From assembly GCA_027627685.1 (NCBI GenBank), contig CP091241.1:1923191-1987190 (forward strand): a stretch of 64,000 nt of DNA, given 5' to 3'. Both the position numbers and the translations under genes were made by a program. Positions 25,193-34,101 of this stretch are shown one piece after another. The notes under the pieces were generated by a model. That model made no database searches and was not told the DNA's origin. It was given only the letters and a program-made list of their open reading frames with translations. How positions within the stretch are numbered: position 1 is the stretch's first letter; each line of letters begins with the position of its first letter. This stretch comes from Hyphomonadaceae bacterium ML37. Lineage in GTDB: Bacteria > Pseudomonadota > Alphaproteobacteria > Caulobacterales > Maricaulaceae.

Positions 25193-25548
25193 GACACCCG
25201 CGCGCCCAGCGGCGCCTCGCCATCGGCGCCCAGCAGGCAGACGCGCCCTTGCGCATCGTGCACGCCCAGCACCAGCACTTCAGAGCGCACTGGGCCGATC
25301 TGGCGCGGCGGGAAATTGACCACCGCCAGCACGCGCCGCCCCGGCAGCTCTTCGCGCGTATAATGCTCTGTGATCTGGGCCGAGCTCTTCTTCACGCCGA
25401 CGCCGGGACCAAAATCGATGGTCAGCTTCCAGGCGGGCTTGCGCGCTTCGGGAAACGGGTCGGCGGCGACAATCTCGCCCAGACGCACATCAGCGCGGAA
25501 GAAATCCTCCGGCGCAATCTCGGGCAGCGGCGGCGCGTCGGGACCCAT
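25189..25548 (-). CDS. csaA: tRNA-binding-domain chaperone-like protein CsaA
   Basis: A 119-residue single OB-fold tRNA-binding domain (CsaA family, homologous to the end of bacterial MetRS). The motifs ADVRLGEIVAADPFPEARKPAWKL and GPVRSEVLVLGV are characteristic. CsaA is described as having export-related chaperone activity in Bacillus; here the function is not established. ATG at 25548 is used; a TTG at 25554 overlapping the xseB stop is also possible. It is inserted between xseB and ispA. Confidence 0.88.
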   Translation of the reverse strand: MGPDAPPLPEIAPEDFFRADVRLGEIVAADPFPEARKPAWKLTIDFGPGVGVKKSSAQITEHYTREELPGRRVLAVVNFPPRQIGPVRSEVLVLGVHDAQGRVCLLGADGEAPLGARVS

Positions 25549-25550
25549 GC

Positions 25551-25793
25551 TCAATCCAGCCCCGCCGGTTCGGCGTCCGGCTTGCCGTCAGCACCGATGA
25601 CGATCTTGTCGACTTTCAGCTGGGCGTCTTTCAGGCGGGCCTCGCAATGGGCTTTGAGCGCCGCGCCGCGCTGATAGAGCGCGATGGATTTCTCCAGCTC
25701 CACCTCGCCGCCCTCGAGCTTCTGGACAATGGTCTCCAGCTCTTCGAGCGCCGCTTCAAAGCTCAGGGTGGAGATGTCGGCAGGCGCACTCAT
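25551..25793 (-). CDS. xseB: Exodeoxyribonuclease VII small subunit
   Basis: An 80-residue helical hairpin subunit that pairs with XseA in single-strand DNA exonuclease VII. The family core is SFEAALEELETIVQKLEGGEVELEKS (in pieces about 11-36) followed by ALYQRGAALKAHCEARL. The ATG at 25793 gives normal family length. xseA is not in the window. Confidence 0.95.
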   Translation of the reverse strand: MSAPADISTLSFEAALEELETIVQKLEGGEVELEKSIALYQRGAALKAHCEARLKDAQLKVDKIVIGADGKPDAEPAGLD

Positions 25794-25901
25794 GCTGGGC
25801 TCCGTGAGGGGATCGGGCCGCTCCAGAGAAGACGGAACCGCGCGCGCAATCAACCCTTCATTCCCGTAGCCGTGTCGCTGTCAGGCGCGCAAACGCAGCG
25901 C

Positions 25902-26480
25902 CTAGCGGCGCTCATACCGGCGCCAGGACCAGTAATCATCACCCCCGTCCACCACACAGCGCCAGTCCTGCGCCTGCAGCGCCGGGCGCAGCATGCGATT
26001 GAACCAGCCATGGGCGAACAGCGCCACGGGACCGTGATTCGCCGCCTCCACTAGCTGCGCGGCGGCCTGACGAGCGCGCAGCTCGGCTTGCTGGCGCGTC
26101 TCGCGCCCGCGCGCGCACCCCAGCCACCAGGCGCAGCGCGCATACACGCCCCAGGTGCGCGCCTTGAACCGGCCCGGCCAGGGCGGCGGCGGCAGCGCGG
26201 CTTCGACAAACATCGGATCGATCAGCAGCTCACGCTCGCCGATGCAGGCGCGTGCGGTCTCGATGGCGCGCGGCAGGGTGGAGGCGAACACGGTTCTCGC
26301 CGCACGCGCCTGCGAACACAGCGCTTCGGGCGGGGTCTGGCCGGGTTTGAGCCCCGCCAGGTCATAGGCCGCCCACCAGCGCTCATAGCCGCGCCAGTCG
26401 ACCCGCTCATACCGGTTCAGGTCCGGTTCGCCGTGACGGGCAATAATGATCTGGCCAGGCGCGGCGCTGGGTAAGGTCAT
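25902..26480 (-). CDS. Histidine phosphatase superfamily protein
   Basis: A 192-residue phosphoglycerate-mutase-like protein. The catalytic RHGEPD is near residue 15-20, the family's second Arg region is in ASTLPRAIETARA (about 65), and the second catalytic His is in ALFAHGWFNRML (about 155-165). The substrate is unknown. A TTG at 26489 is an alternative start. It is next to the HDAC-like gene on the same strand, 48 bases downstream of it. Confidence 0.85.
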   Translation of the reverse strand: MTLPSAAPGQIIIARHGEPDLNRYERVDWRGYERWWAAYDLAGLKPGQTPPEALCSQARAARTVFASTLPRAIETARACIGERELLIDPMFVEAALPPPPWPGRFKARTWGVYARCAWWLGCARGRETRQQAELRARQAAAQLVEAANHGPVALFAHGWFNRMLRPALQAQDWRCVVDGGDDYWSWRRYERR

Positions 26481-26527
26481 GATGTTCAATCAAGGCTGGA
26501 TGACGCGGCGGGCCGCTGCACGAGACT

Positions 26528-27451
26528 TCACGCCGACTGCACGGCGCGCAGGAAGGCTCCGGTGGAGCGCTCCAGCGCGGCGCAGTCGTATCCGCCCTCA
26601 AGCACGCATACAAGCCGCGAATGAGCATGCGCCCGGGCCGCCTGCGCCAGCGCCGCCCCCGCCCAAGCGTAGTCGTCATCGCTCAGCGCCAGCCCGGCCA
26701 GCGGATCATCGCGATGGGCATCAAAGCCCGCAGACACAAACAGGAAGTCCGGCGCGAATGCTTCGATCCGGGGCAGAATCGCCGTCTCCACCGCCTTGCG
26801 CCAGGCGGGGCCTGCCGCTCCGGCAGCCTTCGGCACATTGATGATATTGCCGTGACGCCCGGTCTCGTGCGCGGCGCCGGTGCCGGGATAGATCCAGCCC
26901 TGATGGATGGACGCGAACAGGCAGGCGGGCTCGTCCTGCGCCCAGGCCTGCGTGCCATTGCCGTGGTGCACATCGATATCGACCACCGCGACCCGCGCCA
27001 GCCGGTGATGGGCCAGCGCATGGGCCGCGGCGATGGCGATGGTGTTGAACAGGCAGAACCCCATGGCCCGGTCAGGCTCGGCATGGTGGCCGGGTGGACG
27101 TGCGGCGACGAATACGGCCTCCGCCTCCCCCGCCATCACCGCATCGACCCCGGCCATGCCAGCGCCCGCCGCCGCCAGCGCCGCTTTCAGCGAGCCCGGG
27201 CTCATCCAGGTGTCGGCGTCCAGCGCCGTCTCGCCCTCGCGGGGAGACGCGGCGAACACCTGATCGATCAGGGCGCTCGCATGCACACGCTCCAGCGCGG
27301 CGCGGGAGGCCGGGGAAAAGCCTGTTGCAGGCTCGATTCCGGTCGCCGAAACCGCGCGCAAAACGGCCTGAAGCCTCCCGGCATGCTCCGGGTGCCCCTG
27401 GGGCGGATGGTGGTCCAGAGCGGCGGCGGGGGCGTGTACAAGGGTGCGCAT
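26528..27451 (-). CDS. Histone-deacetylase-family amidohydrolase
   Basis: A 307-residue zinc enzyme of the HDAC/acetylpolyamine amidohydrolase/AcuC superfamily. The proton-relay pair is in RPPGHHAEPDRAMGFCLFN (about 118-136), zinc ligands in VVDIDVHHGNGTQ (Asp-His, about 153-165) and SAGFDAHRDDPLAGL (Asp, about 250). The short loops and Tyr-containing end (DDDYAWAGAALAQ) look like the bacterial class II-like deacetylases. Substrates could be acetyl-lysine proteins or acetylated small amines. It follows a SET methyltransferase gene by 53 bases. Confidence 0.93.
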   Translation of the reverse strand: MRTLVHAPAAALDHHPPQGHPEHAGRLQAVLRAVSATGIEPATGFSPASRAALERVHASALIDQVFAASPREGETALDADTWMSPGSLKAALAAAGAGMAGVDAVMAGEAEAVFVAARPPGHHAEPDRAMGFCLFNTIAIAAAHALAHHRLARVAVVDIDVHHGNGTQAWAQDEPACLFASIHQGWIYPGTGAAHETGRHGNIINVPKAAGAAGPAWRKAVETAILPRIEAFAPDFLFVSAGFDAHRDDPLAGLALSDDDYAWAGAALAQAARAHAHSRLVCVLEGGYDCAALERSTGAFLRAVQSA

Positions 27452-27504
27452 GCCCCTTGGCTAACCCCTCCGCCTGCCGTCTGGCAACTGGTCGGTGCGC
27501 CGGT

Positions 27505-27927
27505 CTACTCCGCCGCCGCCAGGTGCTGCATGCCCGAATGGGCGTCCACCATGGAGGGCAGGATCACGAAGGCCGGTTCAAATTCGGCGTAGTTGCAGGT
27601 GATCTCCTCGCCCGCCGCGATATCGCGAATGGCGTAGCCGTACACCGCATCGGCAAAATTGGTGTTGGGCTCGCAGGAGTGGTTCATGTGCCGCCCGTTA
27701 TCGGCATCCAGCACCAGCAGCGACGCATCGGCAGGATGGGGATAGGTGTAGCGGTCGACGAACCGGCGAATCGGTTCGGGCATGGCCGCGAGATCGGACG
27801 GGGAGATGAGCCGGTCGAAACCGGGTTCAAAGCGATAGATCGGCTGACCGGCGCGCACGAACTCGGCGGCGAACACGCCGACTCCTTCGATCGCGCTCGG
27901 GCCGACATAGGTGTCGATGAGCAACAT
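27505..27927 (-). CDS. SET domain lysine methyltransferase
   Basis: A 140-residue protein that is almost only a SET domain. It has EGVGVFAAEFVRAGQPI (SET-I start, about 14-30), the AdoMet-binding MNHSCEPNTNF (about 80-90), and GEEITCNYAEFEP (catalytic pseudoknot, about 106-118). The post-SET zinc Cys cluster is absent. Bacterial SET proteins can methylate protein lysines, but the target is unknown. Its downstream neighbour is an HDAC-family gene. Confidence 0.92.
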   Translation of the reverse strand: MLLIDTYVGPSAIEGVGVFAAEFVRAGQPIYRFEPGFDRLISPSDLAAMPEPIRRFVDRYTYPHPADASLLVLDADNGRHMNHSCEPNTNFADAVYGYAIRDIAAGEEITCNYAEFEPAFVILPSMVDAHSGMQHLAAAE

Positions 27928-28072
27928 GTGAGAACGCCTGAAGGCGACCCGCGTCGACGGGTGCCGGCAGAGTGGCGGCGGGTCATCTGACCAGGCCGCA
28001 GAGTGCGACGCTCCAACGCCTATGATGCGCGTTTTACAGAAAATGCAAGCGGCGTTTTTGGGGCAGGCCGGT

Positions 28073-28945
28073 TTAGTGCCCCAGCTGGATATCCATAATC
28101 TCCACGCCCGGCGGCGCAGGGGGGTGATCGGGGACGAAGAAGTCCGGCAGGAGCGCCTGGCCGGGCTCCACGGCGTACTGGTCGAGATCCGTCACGCCTT
28201 CGCTCACCAGGAAGCTGTCATCGATCAGGAAATTGCCGGTGAAGTCCGCGGCGGGCTTCAGCATCACGCGGTATGCGGTCTCGGCCAGGATGTCCGGCTT
28301 GCGGCAATGCTTGAACGCCTCCTCGCCGGCCAGCACATTGGCGATGGCGGCTGTGGCGATGGCGGTGCGCGGCCAGATGGCGTTGGCGGCGATGCGGCCC
28401 TTGAATTCGCCTGCCCAGCCGAGGATGCACAGGCTCATGCCGTATTTGGCGCTTGTATAGGCGACATGGGGCGCGAACCATTTCACCTGCATGTCCAGCG
28501 GCGGCGACAGGGCCAGGATGTGCGGGTTTTCAGCCTTCTCCAGCCAGGGCAGGCAGGCCTGCGTCACCAGAAACGTGCCGCGCGCATTGACCCCGTGCAT
28601 CAGATCCCAGCGCTTGATGGGCGTGTCCTTGGTGGGCATCGGGAAGATGGCCGAGGCGTTGTTCACCACGATATCGATCCCGCCGAAGGTTTCAGCGGTT
28701 TTGGCCACGGCGGCCTGAACGCTGGCCTCGTCGCGGATGTCGCATTGCAGGGCCAGCGCCTTGCCGCCTGCAGCCTCGATTGACGCGGCGGCGGTGTGGA
28801 TCGTGCCTTCGAGCTTGGGATGCGGATCGGCGGTCTTGGCCGCGATGGCGATATTGGCGCCGTCGCGTGCGCAGCGCTCGGCGATGGCCAGGCCGATGCC
28901 GCGGCTCGCCCCGGTGATGAAGATCGTCTTGCCCTTGAGGCTCAT
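28073..28945 (-). CDS. SDR family oxidoreductase (HSDL2-like)
   Basis: A 290-residue short-chain dehydrogenase with a Rossmann fold: TGASRGIG at residues 11-18 and NNASAIF near 93-99. The catalytic Tyr-Lys pair is in AYTSAKYGM (about 165-172). The usual Ser lies in LALSPPLDM. The NADP-type early Arg (ASRGIG) and the long tail (PGQALLPDFFVPDHPPAPPG) resemble the hydroxysteroid-dehydrogenase-like 2 group. The substrate is unknown; a lipid or acyl role would be a guess. Confidence 0.88.
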   Translation of the reverse strand: MSLKGKTIFITGASRGIGLAIAERCARDGANIAIAAKTADPHPKLEGTIHTAAASIEAAGGKALALQCDIRDEASVQAAVAKTAETFGGIDIVVNNASAIFPMPTKDTPIKRWDLMHGVNARGTFLVTQACLPWLEKAENPHILALSPPLDMQVKWFAPHVAYTSAKYGMSLCILGWAGEFKGRIAANAIWPRTAIATAAIANVLAGEEAFKHCRKPDILAETAYRVMLKPAADFTGNFLIDDSFLVSEGVTDLDQYAVEPGQALLPDFFVPDHPPAPPGVEIMDIQLGH

Positions 28946-28988
28946 AAACCACCCTTCCCTGTTCTGGGGGAACGAGCCTAAAGCGCGA

Positions 28989-29744
28989 TCAGAGCCCGCG
29001 CCAGACCCGCCAGGGCGGGCAGTGCAGGCCTTCTTCCTGACGGCAGGAGGCGAAGGTGAAGAGCACCGTGAACGCGCGGCCCACTACCTGATCATTGTGC
29101 ACATAGCCCAGCCCGCCCAGCACACGGCTGTCGGCAGAAGCGTCACGATTGTCGCCCATCAGGAAGAGGTGGTTGGCGGGCACGCGGAACGGTCCGACAT
29201 TGTCGAAATTCGCCGCGTCAGAGCGCTCGTAGATTTCATGCATCGTACCGTCGGGGAGAACCTCGTCATACACCGAGGCCTGCACCAGCAGGCCCGACCG
29301 GTCGCGGTACTGCACCACGCCCCTGGGCTCGCGATGGAGCATCTCGCCATTGAGGATCAAGCGCCCGTCGCGTACTTCCAGCGTATCGCCCGGCAGGCCG
29401 ATCACACGCTTGATGATATTGATGTTCTGCTCGGGATCACGCACCACAATCACGTCGCCGCGATCCGGGACCGATCCGAACACTCGCCCGCTCCAGCTTT
29501 CGGGCAGGACATAGCCCAGCCCCAGCGGCAAGGAGTGGCGCGAATAGCCATAGGTGAATTTCGACACCAGCACGCGGTCGCCGACCTGCAGGCCGGGCTC
29601 CATGCTGACCGAGGGGATATGGAAGGCGGCGAACCCGAAGGTCACCAGCACCAGCCACACCGCCGCCACGCCGCCCAGGAAGCGCAAGGTTTCGCCCAGC
29701 TCGCCGACAGCCTTGAGGCCCAATGGGCGCAAACGGTTCATCAT
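28989..29744 (-). CDS. lepB: Signal peptidase I
   Basis: A 251-residue inner-membrane protease that removes Sec and Tat signal peptides. One membrane segment (about 22-41) precedes the catalytic Ser47 (IPSVSMEPGL) and the general base Lys112 (INIIKRVIGLPGD). The box MGDNRDASADSR (about 197) is the family D/E block. The Cys pair near the end (SCRQEEGLHC) may form a disulfide. It overlaps the upstream ybjQ gene by ATGA. Confidence 0.96.
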   Translation of the reverse strand: MMNRLRPLGLKAVGELGETLRFLGGVAAVWLVLVTFGFAAFHIPSVSMEPGLQVGDRVLVSKFTYGYSRHSLPLGLGYVLPESWSGRVFGSVPDRGDVIVVRDPEQNINIIKRVIGLPGDTLEVRDGRLILNGEMLHREPRGVVQYRDRSGLLVQASVYDEVLPDGTMHEIYERSDAANFDNVGPFRVPANHLFLMGDNRDASADSRVLGGLGYVHNDQVVGRAFTVLFTFASCRQEEGLHCPPWRVWRGL

Positions 29745-30094
29745 TTGAGCTTCACCGCTGTTCCATAGGCCAGGATTTCCGCGCTGCCTTCCATCACCGA
29801 GGAGGTGGAGAAACGGAAGGTCACCACCGCATCTGCACCCATTTCCTCGGCATGCGCCACCAGCCTGCCCAGCGCCTGCTCACGCGCCTCGGCCAGCAGC
29901 TTGGTGTATTCGGTCACCTCGCCGCCGACCAGATTGCGCAGGCCGGCGATGAAATCACGCCCGAAAAACCGCGCGCGCACCACCGATCCACGGGCGATCC
30001 CGATGACTTCAGCCACCTCGCGCGCCGGAACTGTATCGGCCATGGTCACGATCACCGGGGCCCGCGCGCCCGGATGGCCTCCCGCACTGGTCAT
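29741..30094 (-). CDS. YbjQ family protein (UPF0145/DUF74)
   Basis: A 117-residue protein of the YbjQ/heavy-metal-binding-like family that forms pentamers; its role is unknown. TVPAREVAEVIGIARGSVVRA (in two parts, about 18-40), LAEAREQALGRLVAHAEEMGADAVV (about 67-90) and the closing YGTAVKL are typical. GGGGAG lies before the ATG at 30094. It is translationally coupled to lepB. Confidence 0.9.
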   Translation of the reverse strand: MTSAGGHPGARAPVIVTMADTVPAREVAEVIGIARGSVVRARFFGRDFIAGLRNLVGGEVTEYTKLLAEAREQALGRLVAHAEEMGADAVVTFRFSTSSVMEGSAEILAYGTAVKLK

Positions 30095-30267
30095 GGTCTG
30101 CTCCCCTTCCGCCCGGCGGCCGAGGCCGCTGGCGAGTCTGTGTTGCACATTCTTATCAGCCTACAGGGCAAATCCAAATGAAACCCTGTTATGATCCGGC
30201 GTGCTGCGCAGTCTTGAGCCATGCGGCGAACCATCCGAAACTGATCGCATCAGGAGGATCAGACCCC

Positions 30268-30633
30268 ATGAGCGACGCCATGCCTGACGCCCGACCCGAC
30301 CCCCATGGCGACCGGACGCTGGCGCTGGTCAATTACGTGCTGCTGCTGTTCGCGCTATCCAACGGGATCACCGCCCTGATCGCGCTGGTCATCGCCTTCA
30401 TGCGCCGCGACAAGGCGCCCGCCTGGCTGCTCAATCACTATGATTTCCAGATCCGCACCGTGATCTACGGCATCATCATCGCGGTGGTCGGTTTCGCCAC
30501 GATCTGGCTGCTCGGTCTCGGGCTCCTGATCTGGCTGCTCGGCGCGGTGTGGCTGGTGGTGCGCACGGTGGTGGGGCTGATGCGCCTGGTCGACGGCCGC
30601 ACCCACCCCGATCCGGGCGCATACTGGATCTAG
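30268..30633 (+). CDS. DUF4870-type membrane protein
   Basis: A 121-residue protein with three hydrophobic segments (about 20-42, 65-82 and 84-105) and the DUF4870-like pattern FMRRDKAPAWLLNHYDFQIRT, in which a charged loop precedes the second helix. CAGGAGGA stands eight bases before the ATG, supporting this start over one at 30178. Its stop overlaps that of the acyl-CoA dehydrogenase gene on the other strand. Function unknown. Confidence 0.82.
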   Translation: MSDAMPDARPDPHGDRTLALVNYVLLLFALSNGITALIALVIAFMRRDKAPAWLLNHYDFQIRTVIYGIIIAVVGFATIWLLGLGLLIWLLGAVWLVVRTVVGLMRLVDGRTHPDPGAYWI

Positions 30634-32414
30634 GCGCTTTCCAGCATCGTCAGCCCCGGCTCGAACAGCACGGCCGCGCCCGTCTGGATATCGCCCAGCA
30701 GGCCCGGGGCGCTGGACAGCACCGTGTCGGCATAAACGCGAGTCATGGCGATGCGGGCACTGGCATAGGCCTGATCGCCCTCTCTTTCCTTCAGGCGGCG
30801 CTGGGCCGCCACCGCGCCGACGCACAACAGCCAGCCGCCGGTGACGTCACCGGCCAGCTTCAGGAAGGGCGTGGCGCCCGCCAGCCGGTCGGCCTCGCTG
30901 GCCTTGAGCATCCAGTCGGACGCCGCTTTGAGCGCATCGCACGCCGGCGCCAGCTGGGCGGCCAGCGCAGTCAGATCAGGGTTGGAGCTGGTCTCGCAAT
31001 CTTCCACAGTCTGGCGGATATCGTCGATCAGCTCGCCCATGGCCTCGCCGCCATCGCGCACCAGCTTGCGGCCCACCAAATCAATCGCCTGAATGCCGTT
31101 CGTGCCTTCATAGATCGGGGCGATGCGGGCATCGCGGTAGTGCTGGGCCGCGCCGGTCTCCTCGATAAAGCCCATGCCGCCATGGATCTGCACGCCCATG
31201 GATGCGACTTCCACGCCCACATCGGTGCACCAGGCCTTGGCGATGGGGATCAGCAAATCCTCGCGCCGCTTGGCCCACGCCGCCTCGTCTTCGTCGTCAT
31301 GGTGCTCGGCGAAATCGGCCTCCACCGCGGCGTGAAAGCAGATGGCGCGCGCGGCCTCGATCTTGGCTTTCATCATCGCCAGGGTGCGGCGGATGTCGGG
31401 ATGCTCGATGATCGGGTGGGGTCCCTCGCCCTCCCCCATCAGGGCGCGGCCTTGCAGGCGGCCCAGTGCGAAATCGTAAGCCTGCTGATAGGCGCGCTCG
31501 GCGATCCCGACGCCCTGAACGCCGACATTGAGGCGTGCCGAGTTCATCATGATGAACATCGCGGCCATGCCCTTGAATTCCTTGCCGACAAGCCAGCCCT
31601 TGGCGCCGGCATACTCCATCGTGCAGGTGGGCGAGCCGTGAATGCCCATCTTGTGCTCCAGCCCGATGGCGGTCACGGCGTTGCGCTCCCCCGGCGCGCC
31701 GGTCTCATCCGGGATGAATTTCGGCACCAGGAAAAGCGAAATGCCGCGCGTGCCCGGCTCGCCGCCGGGCGTGCGCGCCAGCACCAGGTGGATGATATTG
31801 TCCGTGCAGTCGTGCTCGCCCCAGGTGATGTAGATTTTCTGCCCCGTGATCGACCAGGACCCGTCGCCATTGGGTTCGGCCTTGGTGCGCAGCGCCCCCA
31901 CATCCGAACCCGCCTGCGGCTCGGTCAGATTCATGGTCGCTGTCCATTCGCCGGAAATGATTTTCGGCAAATAGACCTCGCGCTGCTGCGGCGTGCCCAC
32001 CGCGATCAGCGCCTCGATGGCGCCAAACGACAGCATCGGCCCCAGACCGAAGGCCATGTTGGCGCTTTGCAGCATCTCCATCAGCGCGCAACCCAGCGCC
32101 CGCGGCAGGCCCATGCCGCCATGCCCGGTGTCAAACTGCAGCCCCTGCCAGCCGCCCTCGACGAATTTGGCATAGGCCTCCTTGAAGCCGTCGGGCGTGG
32201 TCACCGCGCCGTCTTTCAGCGTGCAGCCCTGCTGGTCGCCGGTCCAGTTGAGCGGCGCCAGCACGTCATTGGCCAGGCGTGCCGCCTCTTCCAGAATCGC
32301 GGTCGTCAGATCGCCCGACAGCTCGGGAAACGCGCCCGTAGGCTTGAGCCCGTCGAGCGCAGCGATTTCTTCCAGACAGAAGCGGATGTCGCGGACAGGG
32401 GCGCGGTAGGTCAT
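30630..32414 (-). CDS. Acyl-CoA dehydrogenase with C-terminal extension (DmdC-like)
   Basis: A 594-residue FAD enzyme. It has the usual three acyl-CoA dehydrogenase domains: TATMNLTEPQAGSDVGAL (FAD/substrate loop, about 155), WSITGQKIYITWGEHD and the C-terminal bundle with QIHGGMGFIEETGAAQHYRDARI (pieces about 415-437). An extra domain from about 470 to the end is found in the long group that includes 3-methylthiopropanoyl-CoA dehydrogenase (DmdC). Family membership is clear; the acyl substrate is not, and no other dmd gene lies nearby. Confidence 0.92.
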   Translation of the reverse strand: MTYRAPVRDIRFCLEEIAALDGLKPTGAFPELSGDLTTAILEEAARLANDVLAPLNWTGDQQGCTLKDGAVTTPDGFKEAYAKFVEGGWQGLQFDTGHGGMGLPRALGCALMEMLQSANMAFGLGPMLSFGAIEALIAVGTPQQREVYLPKIISGEWTATMNLTEPQAGSDVGALRTKAEPNGDGSWSITGQKIYITWGEHDCTDNIIHLVLARTPGGEPGTRGISLFLVPKFIPDETGAPGERNAVTAIGLEHKMGIHGSPTCTMEYAGAKGWLVGKEFKGMAAMFIMMNSARLNVGVQGVGIAERAYQQAYDFALGRLQGRALMGEGEGPHPIIEHPDIRRTLAMMKAKIEAARAICFHAAVEADFAEHHDDEDEAAWAKRREDLLIPIAKAWCTDVGVEVASMGVQIHGGMGFIEETGAAQHYRDARIAPIYEGTNGIQAIDLVGRKLVRDGGEAMGELIDDIRQTVEDCETSSNPDLTALAAQLAPACDALKAASDWMLKASEADRLAGATPFLKLAGDVTGGWLLCVGAVAAQRRLKEREGDQAYASARIAMTRVYADTVLSSAPGLLGDIQTGAAVLFEPGLTMLESA

Positions 32415-32548
32415 GGGCGGGCCTCGAGGGTCAGATCAGGATATGAGCCGCAACATACCGCTTTCACGCGCGGGCGCGAGGGGGTGCGTGAACTGGACGC
32501 GGCGCTGTGCCGGTCTAGTCTCAGGCGCCGACAGTGAAAGTCAGCCCC

Positions 32549-33151
32549 ATGCGCCGTCTCGCCACCCTCGCCTGCCTCATGCTTGCCGCCTGCGTGTCGG
32601 CGCCGTCGGTCGATCCCGAGCGCCTGCCCGCTGGCGCGTGGGCGCTGGACACAGAGCATGCCTCGGTCAACTGGCGGGTGCGCCATCTGGGCCTGTCCTG
32701 GTACACGGCGCGCTTTGACGGGCTGGACGCGCGCCTGAGCTTCGATCCGGCAAGCCCCGGCGCGTCAGAGCTCACGGCCGTGATCGACGCGGCCTCGGTC
32801 TCCACCGGCGACCCGGACTTTGACGAAACCTTGCGCGGCGGCGCCTGGTTTGACGCGGAACTTCACCCGCAGATCATCTTCCGCTCCACCCGCATCGAAG
32901 TGACCGGCGAGACCACCGGGCGCATCCATGGTGAGCTCACTTTGAAGGGCGTCACGCGTCCCGCCGTTCTGGAAACAGAGTTTTACGGCGGGGTCTTCAA
33001 TCTGCTCGAAGGCCGTCGCGCCATGGGTTTCGGCGCCGATCTGATCATCGACCGGAATGATTTCGGCGTCGGACAGCTGCCACCGGGCTTTATCGGCGAC
33101 GAAGTTCGGGTACGAATAGAGGCCGAGTTCCTGCGCACCGCCCCGGAGTGA
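32549..33151 (+). CDS. YceI family lipid-binding lipoprotein
   Basis: A 200-residue periplasmic protein. MRRLATLACLMLAAC is a lipoprotein signal with Cys15 as the lipidation site. The mature part is a YceI lipocalin-like barrel that binds polyisoprenoids: WALDTEHASVNWRVRHLGLS (about 32-51), FDAELHPQIIFRST and GELTLKGVTRP. The next gene, a cytochrome b561, starts three bases after its stop; this pair recurs in proteobacteria. A GTG at 32534 is an alternative start but weakens the signal peptide. Confidence 0.92.
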   Translation: MRRLATLACLMLAACVSAPSVDPERLPAGAWALDTEHASVNWRVRHLGLSWYTARFDGLDARLSFDPASPGASELTAVIDAASVSTGDPDFDETLRGGAWFDAELHPQIIFRSTRIEVTGETTGRIHGELTLKGVTRPAVLETEFYGGVFNLLEGRRAMGFGADLIIDRNDFGVGQLPPGFIGDEVRVRIEAEFLRTAPE

Positions 33152-33154
33152 GTC

Positions 33155-33754
33155 ATGACCGCCAGCCGCACCACCTACACCACCGTCGCCATCGCCTTCC
33201 ACTGGGTGATCGCCATCATGCTGATCTCCATGGTGTTCTATGGCTGGTGGATGGAGGGGCTGCGCGATCTGGCCCTGGCTGGCGAGATGACCTTCGCCGA
33301 GGTGCAGACGGCGTATAACTGGCACAAGACCGCCGGCATCACCATCCTGATCCTGTCGCTGGCGCGGCTCGCCTGGCGCTTCACCCATCCCGTCCCGCCC
33401 CTTCCCGCGCACATGAAGCCGTGGGAAAAAATTCTGGCGCGCTTCACCCATATCGCGTTCTACGCGGTGATGATCGGCGCGCCGATCGGGGGCTGGGTGA
33501 CGGCCTCGGCCACCAATTTCCCCACCCGCCTGTTCAATATTGAGGGGTTCGACCTGCCGCGCCTGCCCGTGCCCCAGACCGAGGGCTTCTATGAACTGGC
33601 CGGTTCGATCCACGGGGCCGGCGGCTGGGTGATCTTCGGCCTGCTGGCGCTGCATGCCGGGGCGGCGCTGAAGCACCATTTCCTCGACCGCGACGGCACG
33701 CTGCAGCGCATGATCCCGGGGCTGAACACGCCGCCCCAGACCGCGCGTGACTGA
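33155..33754 (+). CDS. Cytochrome b561 family protein
   Basis: A 199-residue four-helix membrane haem protein. Candidate haem-ligand histidines are H16 (IAFHWVIA), H57 (NWHKTAG), H153 (SIHGAGG) and H167 (LALHAGAALKHH), one in each expected helix position. It is co-transcribed with YceI. It probably moves electrons from the quinone pool to an unknown periplasmic acceptor. Confidence 0.93.
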   Translation: MTASRTTYTTVAIAFHWVIAIMLISMVFYGWWMEGLRDLALAGEMTFAEVQTAYNWHKTAGITILILSLARLAWRFTHPVPPLPAHMKPWEKILARFTHIAFYAVMIGAPIGGWVTASATNFPTRLFNIEGFDLPRLPVPQTEGFYELAGSIHGAGGWVIFGLLALHAGAALKHHFLDRDGTLQRMIPGLNTPPQTARD

Positions 33755-33759
33755 CGCGC

Positions 33760-34101
33760 CTATCGCAGGCCGGGCTCGCGCCAGGACAATAGCAGCGCCA
33801 GTCCCAGCGCCGCCGCGCCTGCGGCGGCCATGACAATCGCCTGCCCGCTGAAGGCGCCGGCGGCGAGGGCGCCCGCATCCTCCAGCACCACGGCGAGCCC
33901 GCTGACCAGCGGGGCCGCCTGCACGCTCGCCACCGCCGCGCCCGCAAGGGCCGCCGCCGTCACCGCCGCCGCCCGCCAGCGCTCCAGATGCGGCAGGCGC
34001 GCCATCACGCGGCCGGCGAACTCGGGATCATGAGCCGGCGGTGCCGCATCCGCGAACAGGCCGCGCAGCTGAGCGTCAAATTCCTCGTCAGGGCGGGTCA
34101 T
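33760..34101 (-). CDS. Probable anti-sigma factor, single or double membrane span
   Basis: A 113-residue protein with an acidic cytoplasmic N-terminus (MTRPDEEFDAQLRGLFADAAPP), a positively charged turn, and two hydrophobic segments (about 44-72 and 85-107). It overlaps the ECF sigma gene by ATGA, the usual place for its anti-sigma factor. No zinc-binding HxxxCxxC motif is present, so it is not a ZAS-type anti-sigma factor. The role is inferred from context and topology. Confidence 0.65.
   Translation of the reverse strand: MTRPDEEFDAQLRGLFADAAPPAHDPEFAGRVMARLPHLERWRAAAVTAAALAGAAVASVQAAPLVSGLAVVLEDAGALAAGAFSGQAIVMAAAGAAALGLALLLSWREPGLR

Noticed and set aside
30549-32537. A 662-codon open frame opposite the acyl-CoA dehydrogenase gene
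   Set aside because: Shadow of a real gene; no motif and no ribosome binding site.
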